From contig CM060702.1 of assembly GCA_030686995.1 (NCBI GenBank), positions 63,399,340 to 63,463,339 of the forward strand: 64,000 bases of DNA, written 5' to 3'. Below are positions 1 through 11,663 of this stretch, in pieces. The notes below the pieces were generated by a model, which saw only the letters and a program-made list of their open reading frames with translations, searched no databases and had not been told where the DNA came from. The stretch comes from Artemisia argyi (Eukaryota > Streptophyta > Magnoliopsida > Asterales > Asteraceae). Both the position numbers and the translations under genes were made by a program. Each line of letters begins with the position of its first letter. The stretch's first letter is position 1.

Positions 1-74
1 GTTTTTCTTGCTAATTTTACTTGGAAAATACTTAAGGAACAGATTTAAGTCCCCGGCAATGGCGCCAAAAACTT
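1..74 (-). mobile_element. Element C: leader edge and primer binding site
   Basis: This is the start of the internal region of an LTR retrotransposon on the minus strand whose body lies to the left of the window. The complement of 50-67 reads TGGCGCCATTGCCGGGGA, which resembles the tRNA-Asp type primer binding site of Athila-like elements. A 7-base spacer (68-74) separates it from the LTR end at 75. No coding sequence of this element is visible, so its clade beyond Athila/Tat-like is not certain. Confidence 0.7.
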
Positions 75-380
75 TGATGTGTAAGGAAAGCTTTAAATTT
101 ATAATACTAGTTTCACCGATTTTAATAAACCAAACACACGGGTAAAGTATAACCCTCATTGATAATATAAGTTTTAGGTAAGACCAGGTCGTATCCACAA
201 GGACTTAGTTCGTTCGTGTTTAAGTGTAAATAAGTAGTAAACAAGACAATAAGTAACAAATAGCAAATATGATAATATGAAGGATTCAAATAATAAAACA
301 TATGATTGCTTGGATAGCTTAGATAATCTAGTAACAATGCTTATGATTTGATCTCAGTTTGATAATTTAGTAGTGCACAA
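75..380 (-). mobile_element. Element C 5' LTR, part 1 (broken by A1)
   Basis: Read on the minus strand this is the 3' end of the C LTR, ending CACATCA next to the primer binding site. The LTR continues at 30552-31578 after removal of A1 and one copy of its 5 bp duplication CACAA (376-380 and 30547-30551). The complete LTR would be about 1333 bp. The partner LTR is outside the window, so divergence cannot be judged. Confidence 0.7.
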
Positions 381-1800
381 TGATACGTGGGGATTGCACC
401 AAGCTTTACCTCTTGAGGGATCTCGAGAAGCTTACAACCCCCACCAAGCAGTGTACCTGATCGATGTAGTATACTATAATGACAAGTACCGGGGGATTGA
501 TCGTTCAGCTAGGAATAGTGTTTCTAGGATTAGAAAACCTAAAGACTAGGTCCAGAGATGAGGGATGATTCTTTTTGTATTTTTATATTTTTTAGAAAGC
601 AAGTAAAAATCTCAGGTTTGAAGGAGTTGGGCGGAATTAGTTGCTAGTCAACTAACCCAATTACTAAGATGCAATCAAAATAAAATACTAAAAATGAAAA
701 TAAAACTAAATTAAACTAGAGTTGTGAGCTATATGTGGGAGAATTGTGTTTACTTAGATTTCACTACTCCCTAGATATCTTTTACACGTTAATTACTTGT
801 TATAGTTGTGTGGATGACGGATTGTATTCCTTAATACCATTCATGGGGTGGCGTACTTACTTCCCCAATCCTATGAGCGCCTACTTCACTCCTATGTCGA
901 GCCGGCTAAGAAGCTCCTAACATGGGATCACTAGAATTTGCTCATGCATTAAATACAACCAATAAAACCTAGTACACATCGGTTCATGTTTCCTAAGACA
1001 TTCAAGCATGTTACACAATGGAGATCTGCCGGTTTTCTAAAGCCTAACATTGAAATCATTCATCCAATACAACCATAAACAAGTAATCAACACATAATTA
1101 ACATCTAGGTTTCATTAGATCTAAGCAAACACAAGATAGATCTAGCCTAGCATGTTAAAATCAAGACAAGCACAAGATATAATCAACCAACACATAGACA
1201 TATTGATTGAATTAAGAGAAGACTTATCTCAATAGAACATGAAAGGATTCAAGGGATGAAAACCCTTGAAAACACTGTAAAATATGACCTAGGGTTTACA
1301 AAGTTCGGCCCTAGTTTTCTCCACACAAGTTCCTCCTTTATGAATGAAAAATAGAAAATTATAAATAGATTTTGATGGGTGACGGCGTCAACAACAAATG
1401 TCTGACGCCGTCATCTCGGCGCCAAATAGTTTCTCAGACTGCCTAGATCTGGATCTGACGCCGTCATGTATTCCCCTTGTGCAGGCCATCACCAAAAATG
1501 CTCTTGATGCCCTTGTTGTGACGTCGTCAGGTTTGCACTGGGTCGTCATGGTTTTAACTCTTGACGCCGTCAGGATCGTCCTCTTGACGCCGTCAGGTAC
1601 TGTTCTCAGCATGGAAAATTAAGTCTTTGCCGTTTTCTTCACTTTATGCTCCAAAAACGTCCGAATTGCTTCCTTTTCCAGAATCCACTCCCAAAGTACC
1701 TAAAATCACAAAAGGAACGATTTAGGGCAATATTTGATCAAATAAATTCAATTCCGGGTTTAAATGACCCCCTAAAAGTGGTTCATTTTTCGCCTCATCA
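381..1800 (-). repeat. A1 3' LTR
   Basis: This 1420 bp LTR starts TGATACGTGG on the plus strand and ends CGCCTCATCA, so the element-sense termini are TGATGAGG and CGTATCA. It lies next to the polypurine-like tract at about 1801-1818. It carries several TGACG-type palindromes between 1379 and 1598, upstream in element sense of an AT-rich TATA-like stretch near 1358-1368. Confidence 0.85.
1379..1598 (-). promoter_or_regulatory. TGACG palindrome array in the A1 left LTR
   Basis: The interval repeats the 11-base palindrome TGACGCCGTCA or close variants (for example TGACGTCGTCAG) at least five times. The core TGACG is the binding core of plant TGA-class bZIP factors. The array sits just upstream of the presumed TATA region in element orientation. 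That it is an enhancer is inference from position and motif only. Confidence 0.5.
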
Positions 1801-4426
1801 TATACCCTTACACTTGAGATTTGCTTGTCCTCAAGCAAATGCGCTTTTATTCTAGTCAAAATACAAGTTAGGGGTCATTTAACACTAACATAAAAGTAAT
1901 TACAACAAATAATCGTTCCACTAAAGACCAAAGACAAGCACGGAGGTCATACACTAGCACCTCACAAGTAGTGTTTAGATACTCACATCTCTCGGGTGTA
2001 ATAAAGTATATATCACAATATGGAAATGGAAAACATCTCTCACTACCTGTCATAGAAAAATAGATTACCATAGGCTTGGGAAAGGATCATACCTCCACCA
2101 CATGGCATAAGCACCTAGGATAAACTATCAAAGAGGTCTTTTTAAAGGGTTGTAACGTTAGGTGTAGGGATATGGAATACACGGTTTTGTTGGATATAGG
2201 CAGTCGTTACTGGTGGCGAGTTAACAATCTTGGTTAATTACATGTACAATATGGCGTTGCTAAGCCAAGACTAGACTCGACTTAAGCTAATAAATGAAAA
2301 ATAAAAAAAACATAAAATAAACATAGAATGAAAAGGGATGGTAGTCCGTATGTTTTTCTCTTTTCTTTCTCTATTTTTTTTTTTCTTTTTTTTCTTGATT
2401 GTTCGATTTTTTTTTTTTTTTTTTTCATACACTTTTACCCTACCATCCAAAATAATACATCATAGGGAATGAAAATTCCCCTTATAATTGAATTTTTACA
2501 TACTTTACAATAAACTAATCTAATGACTCGAATCAAGATAATCAAAACACTTGGAGTACTTTTAAGATTAACGTACATATGGGGGTAATAATATTATGTT
2601 TTTCCCCATTACTCCATAAAATAAGTACTTTACCCATGAGTCCCAATTGTCCCAAAACAATATGTACAAGGATATGACTCGACTTACCAACCATGTAATC
2701 AATTAGATAGTTAACTTAGGGTTTAACAAAAAAACAATAATGCACTAAAAATGAGTGTATACACGGAAGGCTAAGGCGATTTGGGTGTACATTTAAGTGG
2801 GGTGTAACAAATTCTTCCTTTAAGTAAGATGCTTAAAGTTAGAAACGAAAAGATAGGCTCGGAGGGGTGTACTAGGGGTTTCGTATACTAAAAATGAGTA
2901 CAACGTTAAGGGTGTGAGAAAAATTAGTTGACTTAACTAGCCAATTAATATGACTTCAATAGTCAGGTAATTATGATACGGGTTTAACACGAGGGTGATC
3001 CTAATGCCTCCTATCATGTAGTAAATCCGACTACACGAATGTAGTCTCACTAGCGGTCTCGGGATGCCTCACTAACGCAAGTTCTAGAATCTAAATGCTA
3101 CCGGTACACTCATAAGCACTAATAGTAAATACTTTTCCTAACAAATCTAAAGGCGAACCTCACATATTTGGGTGGAAAATTTTTTTGAATAGTACAGTTT
3201 TGTGCTAGTCATACAATCTCCTATCCATGAGACGCTTGCTATGGCTAAAGTTTCACTCCTAAATGTTGTAAAAAAATTTTAAATTTGACGCTAAAATTAC
3301 ACTAACAAGTATTTCTCATAGTTTTATTACACATCTACCATCAAACAAACAAACTCAAGCGAAAGTGTATCTGTAAGGTATCATCATTTTACCCTCCCCT
3401 TACACTTAGGATGAACATTGTCCCCAATGTTCAAGTAAAGAATGTGAAAGTAAAATAGGTAAAAGAATGAAATCAAATACTCCCCTGATTCGCTCGGTAT
3501 GGATAATAAGGTAATAAGGTTAGATCTTCCTCCAAGAAAATGAACAATCAAAGCTTCCCTTCCAGAATATAAATCATCTTCTTGTCATACATAACCTGTA
3601 AAACCGGAGAAAACAGACAAGGCAACCTCGCATAAAATCGGCGGCAATCTATATATGCTAATAAAACCTAGAAAACAAAATAAGATATAATGCTTGTGGA
3701 ATGATGTTTGCAGATTTCCTGGAGATTATAAAACAAAAGATTCAACAAAAACTTTAAGACTCCGTTAGAAAAACAAAACTGGTAAAATTTCCAGAATTTT
3801 ACACGTGATGACGTCAAGAGTAAACTCGTGACGCTGTCAGAAGTGACCTGCTGAAATTCTTATGTTAAGTTTCCGAAAAATTTCTGGAAAAACTTCGTCC
3901 TACTTCCTGGAAAATCCTGCAAAACATCATTATGACTAGATACAAGCATTTGACTCTAACAAATACAAATATACATGTTCACTTAATATCGTGGAGAATC
4001 ATGATCAAGTTTGTTTCTTAAAAACATATTTGGGGTTTCCCCTTACACTTATCTTTTGCGAAATACCTTTGGATGAAGTTAAGACTAAGCCAAACAACAA
4101 AATAAAGTATTTTCACTATTTTAGTTTTGAAACATGATCTACCAACAATAAAAATAAAGCATGCATATGGAAGCAAATAATAAACAAACAAAATAAAAAT
4201 CACACAAAACATGGGTTGCCTCCCAAGAAGTGCTTGTTTTTGTTCGAGTCACGAGCCTGACTCTACCCTTATTTAACGGAAATAGGGGAGGTTTTCCCTA
4301 CACTTAGGATTAAGTGCTAGTGGAAGTAACGATACACACCCTTAGGGTGGAAATATGCCTCGTGAGAAAAGTGTGGTGGATGAATTATATTCTCAAAGGG
4401 GTGTGCTCCAATCATCATAACCTTAC
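1801..4426 (-). mobile_element. A1 conserved 3' noncoding region
   Basis: This stretch lies between the A1 ORF and its 3' LTR and has no credible ORF. It matches 14164-16620 (A2) and 51758-54204 (A3) at high identity over its whole length. It contains repeated purine tracts (complements of CCCCTTACACTT) near 1805, 3397 and 4037, with a degenerate copy near 2478. It also has a perfect inverted repeat at 3413-3432 (GAACATTGTCCCCAATGTTC), a TGACG palindrome near 3806-3841, a pyrimidine-rich tract at 2350-2426, and a TGGG/CCCA hairpin near 4209-4230 just after the ORF stop. Confidence 0.7.
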
Positions 4427-4959
4427 CTAATTCAATTGGGTTAGTGGGGGATTAAGATTTTCTCTTAGAAAGGGATCATCTTCTATCAACTTCGAGAGAC
4501 TCCTAGTTGGGAATCCATCTTGACCTAATAAACATGGTTTAAACCCATAATGTTTCTTGTGATCAGTCATAAATGGGTGATGTAAGCATGTAAGGTCATT
4601 TTCCACTCCTATATTGGCTTCCTCTCTACAAGGCTTAGAGTCCACTACCTTTATCTTAAGACTACCCGGACTATATGGTTTGATGGGTGGATCGGAACCT
4701 ATCTCAATTCCTAAATTCTCATCCAAGGATGGAAGATTAGGTAACGGTTTTGGTTGAGGCTCTGGTTCATCAAAACTAGGAACTTCCCTAGAACTAAGAG
4801 TAAGGTTATCATTATAAGTATTCAAACCTATATCCTCTAGTTGTGTTTGGTTCAAAGGTTCTACCTCAATTGGGATTCCTAAAGTCTTTTCTACTTCATC
4901 CGAATAAGTCACGGGCGGTGTGTATGCTTCAAATGATGGTAGGACTTGTGGGGTACTTG
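4427..4959 (-). CDS. A1 gag-derived ORF, C-terminal part (interrupted by B)
   Basis: This is the downstream part of the A1 reading frame, about 177 codons, ending at 4427. It is rich in acidic residues, proline and serine (for example PSFDEPEPQPKPLPNLPSLD) and contains a KKHYGFKPCLLGQ segment. I have seen this type of sequence only in Asteraceae repeat-derived proteins and know no function for it. With element B and one duplication removed, the frame joins 28456-28969 exactly: 493 plus 533 nt from the inner ATG gives 342 codons including the stop. The only disruption of this ORF is therefore the B insertion. It bears no visible similarity to the C-terminus of the A2/A3 ORF. Confidence 0.6.
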
Positions 4960-4964
4960 GTGGG
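4960..4964. other. Target site duplication of B, left copy
   Basis: GTGGG lies directly before the B LTR terminus TGATGAG and is repeated at 28456-28460 directly after the other terminus CAATCA. Confidence 0.9.
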
Positions 4965-5139
4965 TGATGAGTGTGTAAATACTCATCATTTTTACCTTTT
5001 CTGAGCTGCCAAAATATCTAAAAACACTCAATATTGCATCAAAATAGTGAAAATATCCCAGGAATGTGTTTTATATGTTTCAGATGCAAAATAATCAAAA
5101 ACAGATGAAAAATAAACAAAGTTTGCATAATTGGCAGTT

Positions 5140-5620
5140 TCAGTCCCTCATCTTTCAAAAGTTGTCAAATCTAGTCCCTGGTTATTCTAAAACCTTGAAA
5201 AAGTCACCAAAGGTCCTTTTAAATCAAAAAGTTACATAATTAGTCCTTTGGTGCAAAGTTTCACAAAATGTCAAGTTTAGTCCCTGAAGTTTGGAAAATT
5301 GTCAAAAATGGTCCCTGGGATATTAAAACTTTGAGAAAAACAAATTTTGTCCTTGAACTTCTCATTTATGGCAGGAGTGGTCCTTGATTTGCAAGTTTGG
5401 TGAAATTACAAAATAGGTCCCTGAAGTTTGGTGATTTGGCAGATTTAGTCCCTGGGGTTTCATATGTGAAAAATTCAACACATGTCCTTATAATACTCTC
5501 ATATGGCAAAAAAACACCCCTTGAAATACTTTGGAAGAATGCCAAGCTACACCCCTCAAAAATCAAAAACTGACAAAATTGGTCCTTGTTATTATCACTA
5601 ACCAAACCGGACCCTTTGAT
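5140..5620 (+). repeat. Degenerate minisatellite-like repeats in U3 of B
   Basis: Phrases built on TAGTCCCTG, GAAGTTTGG and CAAAAATGGTCCCTGGG recur every 40-70 bases, separated by short AT-rich pieces. The same region recurs in the 3' LTR (about 24375-24850). A diverged version in antisense occurs in solo LTR B' at 57960-58290. Confidence 0.6.
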
Positions 5621-6058
5621 ATTAAATCCACCAAAAACCAAGCCTGATCCAATCCATATAAAACCTCCCCAGCCCACTCCCTTTTATTACTTGGCCCAAT
5701 CAAACAAAATCCCACCCCAAAACACCCCATATAATACTCCCAGGGTCAACGTTTGACCCTTAGTCAAACAAGTCAAACAAACACCACCCCTTCTCCTTCC
5801 CTCCCCCACCCCACTTGACCCTACAAATCCATCACCTCACCACTTCCACCGCCCAACCCACTCACATACCCCAATTGCACCTAACAAAACAACCACAATA
5901 AATGCCCCTCCCCTCCCCTCAAGTTATCAGAACCAAATTGCAATATCAAGTTTTAGCGCCAAAACATGTGGCACTCAATCAGAGGCTTAGCAGTGATCCA
6001 AGGGCTCAAGATTGGTTGGGAAAAGATCAGAGAGACAAGGGAAACCCTAATCCTCTTC

Positions 6059-6066
6059 TATAAATA
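6059..6066 (+). promoter_or_regulatory. TATA box of B 5' LTR
   Basis: TATAAATA lies in a GC-richer surround with a purine-rich downstream tract (GAGGAGAAGCAAGAAAG). The equivalent in the 3' LTR is at 25295-25302. AATAAAA at about 6209-6215 could serve as a polyadenylation signal, which would make R short and U5 about 3 kb. This is inference from motif spacing. Confidence 0.6.
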
Positions 6067-9000
6067 GAGGAGAAGCAAGAAAGAAGAAGCGAGTTCAAAT
6101 TTTAGTATCATTGTAATCGTACACGTTGTAATAGGCTATCCTAGTTTAATCAAAAGCTTTTAAGCATTTTCTTAGTTAATTCAGTTGTACTTTTAACCTT
6201 TTCAAGTAATAAAATCAAGTTTCAGTAATCCTATTTGTTTATGCAATTTTCATTTTTATTTCAAAATTTCAAACCAAGCTCTGTTGTTATTTATGTTTAT
6301 GTTATGGACTTTTAGGAACACTTAAGCTCCCATAAGCTCAGTGAAGCTTGTAGAAACCATTAAAAGGAAATAGGATTATAAAACATGAAAAATAAAAATA
6401 AAATAAGAAAAAAATAAAGAAAAAAATAAAAATTGCAGGTTTGTGATGAAGAAGGCTGGAGCAGGGTAAGTTTTGGATGGCCCTGGGTTAGGGGCTTTGT
6501 GGAAAGCCATTAGGAAAGATCTGTGGTCCTTGGTTCATGTGAAAGCTTGCTTGGATGGCATGAAGTAAGCACAAATTCCATTTCTCTTCTGTTTTGAGCC
6601 TCACCTAGTATTGCCTGTTTATTTATGCTTGTTTATGCATTTTAGACCTTATTAGAATAGTTTTGATCTGTTTCTAGGTTTAAATAATTGTGTTGCTTTG
6701 AAATATTCAAAACAGTCTTCATAAAACTAGTGTTTGGATTAGTAAGTTTCACTGAGTAGAGACCTGTTTTTGTTGTTCTTGTTTGTTGAAATATGTTGTA
6801 GTAGGTATAATTAGATCACCTAAGTCACAAAAACTAGGTCTTGTTCAAGAAAAAGTCAATTTCACCTTTAATCTCAATTAATTGGTTGACTGTTAAGATT
6901 TAAGTGCCTAAATCCTTCACATCAGTTCACTAATTGTTGTTTTAGCTTAATTTCATTTCAATATATCATAACATAGCTTAATCAGTCAATAGTGATCATT
7001 GGAAATTGGTAAAAGTCAACTTAGAAGTATTTTCTCAAAAGTCAAAAACCAAACCTGTGAAATTGGACAGATCTTTGAGATCATTTATAGGGTTTAATAC
7101 TGGTCCATATTGCTACTCTCTAGTTGATTTGTAACATTTGGTTGCTTGAGAGTCTGAATCAAGAGAAATATTGGATTTTAAACATCATTTGTTCATAAAA
7201 AATTGGTCTTGAAGTTGTCTGTTGGACTTATAAGCTCCCCTGTACCCAGTGTTTATGACCAATTCCTAAACCTTGCACAGTGTTCATTTGTGGGCCCCAC
7301 CTTCTGTTTTCTAGCTTTTTGGAAAGCCAATAAGCTACTTAACCAAGTCCAGGCCTTATTTAGTATCTCCTAGCTTATTTTCTAGAGCTGCTTGTGCCAT
7401 TAAGTTTAGCCATTCCCATAGGGAACACTGATCACTCAGTGTGTGACCCTGATTTCATAAGCTCACCAAGAGCTTCTCTGGGAGCTTTAGCCTATAAACC
7501 TTGCCCCTTTAGGAAGCTTGTCAACCCATCTCACTATTTTAGTCATTAGTTTGGACCCTAGAAGCCTTGCCCCTAGCCTGCTTGTCCCCACAAGTCACCC
7601 ACATCATACTGAGTACACTGAGTACTCAGTATAGGCATCAACTTTCATAAGCTTGCAAAAAGCTCAATAGTGAGCCATAAGCTCTGTTTGTTGGCTTATT
7701 TGGTAGCCTACCAGACCAGCTTTTAGGAACCATTCTCAATTTGGACCCCTGAGCTCTTTTGTGGACCCCACAGAGGTCCAAAACCTTTAGGTTTGGCCTG
7801 ATTTGGTCTGTGATTAAGCATAAGTGCTTATTTGAGGTTTTTAGCTTAACCAGTGTATTTTTCCACCTTTCTTTGCTTATTCCAGTTCCAATTAGTAGTT
7901 TGTATTATAATTCATAGCTTGTGTGTACTGTGTAGCTTATTATTAGATTTTGCATCTTTAAAAATCAAAAATAGTTCACTATTTGGATAAAGGGGGTGCA
8001 CACAGCTTATTTTTAAGCTAAAACAAAAGTTGTTTTGTAAAAAGTTCTTGTTTTTATCTCATTTTTATCTGTTAAAAAGAAAAACACCAAAAAACAAAAC
8101 TTAAAATTTGTGATAACTTCTATTTAATAGATTCTATCTTTTTCATTTTTTATTTCAGCTTATTAATAAGCACTTTATCATTTTCATAATTTTCTTAATT
8201 TCCTTTTACCTTTAAGTATTTGTAATAATTTTCTTAGATTTTTCTTAATCAGTTTACTAATTATTAGAATTAAAAATAGTTTAAATAATTAATTAGGTAA
8301 TATTAGTAATTAATTAGTTATCTTAAATTTTAATTAACAACAGTAGGTTTTTATAATTTTCCTAGGTTTTATAAATTAGTTAAGACTTTTAGAAAATAGA
8401 TTTTTAAATTCTACTGTTCATTTTCTAATTTTCTTATTTAAATTAGTTAAATTAGATTTAAATTAATTAATAAGTAAATAATTAGTAAAATAATCTAAAT
8501 ATATTTTTAGAAGTTTTTTTATAATTTTGTAGGATTCCTGTTATGGTTAATTAGTTTTATAAATTTTTCTATAATTTTCTAATTCATTTAGGTATTATTA
8601 GTAATTTAAAATAGTTTAATTAGTTTAATTAATATAATTAGTTTCTAATTAATAGAAAACTCATAAAAAGACAAAAATAATACTTTTTATTTTTTTATAC
8701 TTTCTTCAAGTTCTTTTTAAGGTTTAGAAATTAGTTTTGCAATTTTTTAGGTTAATTTGTAATCTTTGTCATTTTTAGTTAATTTAAATTAGATTTAATT
8801 TACTTTTTAAATAGTTTTAATTAATTAATTAGTATTTAATTATTAAAATAATCATTTAAATCACTTCATTTTCATTTTAAATTTTCTTTTAATTTTAAGT
8901 TTTAAAAAGTTTCACTTGCACCCCCTGTAGTTTGTAATTGTTCAAATCCCACTTTTTCTGTCTGAATCCCAATTTGTAAATTTGTGAATATATCTGTATA

Positions 9001-9245
9001 TCTGTTATTGTTAATATCATTGTGTAAATACCAAATATCAGTAGCATAATCAATTCTCAATCATCTTGGCTACTGTCCTCAGTGCCACTCATTCTCAAAA
9101 ACGTTTTTCAAACACCATTGCAATCTCGCTGGGACATAACGACCCGGGGACACACTATACTATTTACGGAGAATTGGAACTGAGCTGTCTTTGACTTATT
9201 GACCCTGGTCAATAATATCTGACTGCTTTTGCACCAATCAAAATT

Positions 9246-9263
9246 TGGCGCCGCTGCCGGGGA
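9246..9263 (+). other. Primer binding site of B
   Basis: TGGCGCCGCTGCCGGGGA, five bases after the LTR end, matches the tRNA-Asp type PBS of Athila-like elements with about one mismatch. The same 18-mer is the PBS of A1, A2 and A3. Confidence 0.85.
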
Positions 9264-9963
9264 GGTTGTTGCGTGTTTTTAAAATCGTTTTAAGTTTAGT
9301 GGTTTTCAAAACACTCCCTGTACAAATTTCACACAATTTGTAAAAAGTTTTTGTAAAAATATCAATCATATCAAAAAAAGTTCATTAGCACTTTTCCTGA
9401 AGTGTTAACAACACCAAAAAAATCAAAAACAACAAAACAAACTATGAAGTTAAATTACTTCGTTTTCTTTAAGATTACAACCTGAAACAGTTGGTATAAG
9501 GTAAGTTCTGACATTAAATTGCGAACTGAAGAGGGATCCATTCATTCCCTCCCGCCAGCCTGCGAGTAATCTTAAAGGGACAATTTCGATTAACGAATCA
9601 GTTCCAAAAATATTTCCCAAAGTTTTATGTACACACACCCATAAGCCTAAAGTAATTTTTCTGTTAATAAATACATAAAATCTTACCACCGCAAACCAAG
9701 GCAGAACACCTACCAACTGGGGGAGTAGACATAATAAGTTCCCAAACAAAAGATTAAAACTTGCCTTTATATCCCTGTGAGTGGTGTACCTTTTTCAAAG
9801 AAGCCATTCACTTGTGATTATTGGATTTAAGTTCACTGTGGTTTTGTCTCGATCTTGTTTTGAAAAATTGTTTTTAGTGCATGCGCACTTGATCACAAAC
9901 AAAGCGTAAAAATCAGAAAAACGTACCCGAGCTACGTATTGTTATTGAAGACCAAAAACCGAA
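9264..9963 (+). mobile_element. B leader between PBS and gag
   Basis: About 700 bases of AT-rich untranslated leader precede the gag start. Nothing coding is recognised here. An open frame on the opposite strand (9450-9749) has no family features. Confidence 0.6.
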
Positions 9964-10600
9964 ATGGCCGATGGGCCACCACCACCACCCCCTGACCCTC
10001 CCAGGGATGAGCCAGCTCCCAATCTCCGAACGATGGAGGAGTTGTGCCAACCTACCACTCACTATTGAGGCTACGGACTTTGGCCTCAAGCACCACATGA
10101 TCCAACAAGTCCAAAATTCGTGTCAATTTCACGGATTACCGGGTGATGATGCTAACAAGCATCTTGACAAATACCTTACCGTCACCCAAAGCATGAAACA
10201 GCATGGTGTCACCGATGATGCCCTTCGGCTGTATCTCTTCCCCTATTCTCTCACCCATCATGCCACTGTATGGTTTGACCGACTCCCAAAGAATTCTATT
10301 CGTACTTTTGATGAGATGGTAACCAAGTTTTTAGAAAAATATTTTCCACCTTCCATGGTTACCAAGTTACGAAATGATATCATCAACTTCCGGCAGCGTC
10401 CCGATAAGTCTCTTTTTAAGGCTTGGGAACGTTATAAGCTATCTATTGATCGGTGCCCTAACCACAATATGTTACAAGTTACTATCATAGATACCTTCTA
10501 TAATGGTCTAACATTGAGGCACCGAGATATTCTCAATGCTGCTGCTGGTGGGACCTTCATGAAAAGGTCCCGAAGAATGCTATGATCTAATTGAGAACAT
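9964..10600 (+). pseudogene. B gag, N-terminal half (frameshifted)
   Basis: The likely start is the ATG at 9964, opening with a proline run (MADGPPPPPPDPP). The frame hits TGA at 10066-10068. The retrotransposon gag (capsid) domain continues in the next frame, from about 10040 to 10560, with recognisable segments CQFHGLPGDDANKHLDKYL, TVWFDRLPKNSI and FLEKYFPPSMVTKLRNDI. A second frameshift near 10565-10600 moves the frame again before the zinc-knuckle part. Gag forms the cytoplasmic virus-like particle that packages element RNA. This copy cannot make it intact. Confidence 0.85.
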
Positions 10601-11663
10601 GACTGCCCACCATAACTTTTGGGATTCCTCTGCGGAGAGGGATGAGTCATGTAAATCAGTTATTCCTTCATCATCATCTCCTGAAATAATTGCTCTCACT
10701 AAAAACATGGATGATATCTCTACGGCTGTGTTGAGAATGAACCAAACTATGCAAAATCAGATTCAAAATCAGCAAGTGAAAGCCGTGGCCCGAAGTTGTG
10801 AAACTTGTGGAGGCTCACATCTTTATTCCGAGTGTCCAGCTACTGCTGGTTTTCCTCAAGAGAACGTTTATGCTGCTCAAGGTTCCTACAACATGGGGGG
10901 TAATTCTTACCAACCACAAGGGGACCGTAATCTCTTGAGCTATCGTTTCAACAATTTTCTCGGACCTCCCGGTTTTAACCAAAATCAAAACCGTAACTCG
11001 AATCAGAATCGAGGATATTTTAACCAAGGTCAAAACCCGAATTTCCAAAACCCGAACCAAAATCAAGGTCATTTTAATCAAAAAAATTTTCAAAATGGCA
11101 ACCAAAATCAAGGTTTTCAAGGAAATTTTCAAAGAAACCAAAATCAAGGGAATTACAATCAGGGTAATTTCAATCAGAGAAACAATTTTCCGGGTAACAA
11201 CAATCAAAACCAAGGAAATTTTCAAAACAACCGTGTTCAAAATTTTCCTAATCAAAATCAAAACGTTGTTCCACCCTCGTCTTCCTCCGATGAAGTGCTA
11301 AAACAATTCATGAAAGCACAAGAGGAAACGAATCGGTTACTGATCAGCAAGATCTCTGAGCTTCAGAAGTCTTTAAATGATCGACCATCGGGCCCGGGTA
11401 CACTACCGAGCAACACGATCGCTAACCCGAGGGGCGATGTTAAAGCGATCACTACCCGAAGTGGGGTATCATACAATGGACCCATGGTTCCCTCTACCTC
11501 TTCTTCTCCTCCTACCAAGGTAGCGGAACGTGAACCTGAGGTTACCACAGACACGGTACTTCCTACTAATAATGGAGGTACCAAAAGCGTCCACCCTCAA
11601 GTTGTCCCGGTCCTGACTCGTAAGTTGAAAGTTGTATTTGATCCTCTGGAAAGTTCTGATTAA
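10599..11663 (+). pseudogene. B gag, zinc knuckle and Asn/Gln-rich tail
   Basis: This continues gag in a third frame. It carries a zinc-knuckle-like CETCGGSHLYSEC (C-x2-C-x3-H-x4-C) near residues 67-79 of this segment. A long NQNQG/NFQN-rich stretch follows (about 10970-11265), then a linker with TRSGVSYNGP. The frame ends at TAA 11661-11663, after which protease-proximal sequence resumes. The Asn/Gln-rich repeats are a low-complexity linker typical of this gag type. Confidence 0.8.

Larger units (their letters stand above)
4965..9240 (+). repeat. B 5' LTR
   Basis: This 4276 bp LTR starts TGATGAG and ends CAATCA. The first 24 bases form an inverted repeat (TGATGAGT, 8-base spacer, ACTCATCA). 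U3 carries a degenerate series of phrases such as TAGTCCCTGAAGTTTGG at 5140-5620. The TATA box is at 6059-6066, only about 1.1 kb in, leaving some 3.1 kb for R and U5. The 8150-8900 segment is extremely AT-rich (TTAATTAATTAG-like). A 14-base palindrome ACTGAGTACTCAGT occurs near 7620-7640. Confidence 0.9.

Noticed and set aside
1646..1855. Recurring ORF MLQKRP..FLFQ..LPKYLKSQ in every family A LTR
   Set aside because: It is antisense to the element, spans the LTR/PPT boundary and recurs only because the LTR recurs. It varies by frameshift between copies.
1868..2071. Small ORF in the family A 3' region, similar to 53933-54130 (MTGSER..ITPERCEYL)
   Set aside because: The two copies agree for about 46 residues and then diverge by frameshift. 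The A2 equivalent (near 14390) has an early stop. Conservation is explained by DNA-level identity.
9450..9749. 99-codon ORF on the minus strand in the B leader
   Set aside because: No family features, opposite to the element, and in an untranslated leader.
10815..11261. Ile/Leu-rich ORF antisense to gag
   Set aside because: Shadow of the Asn/Gln-rich gag linker (AAT/CAA codons read backwards).
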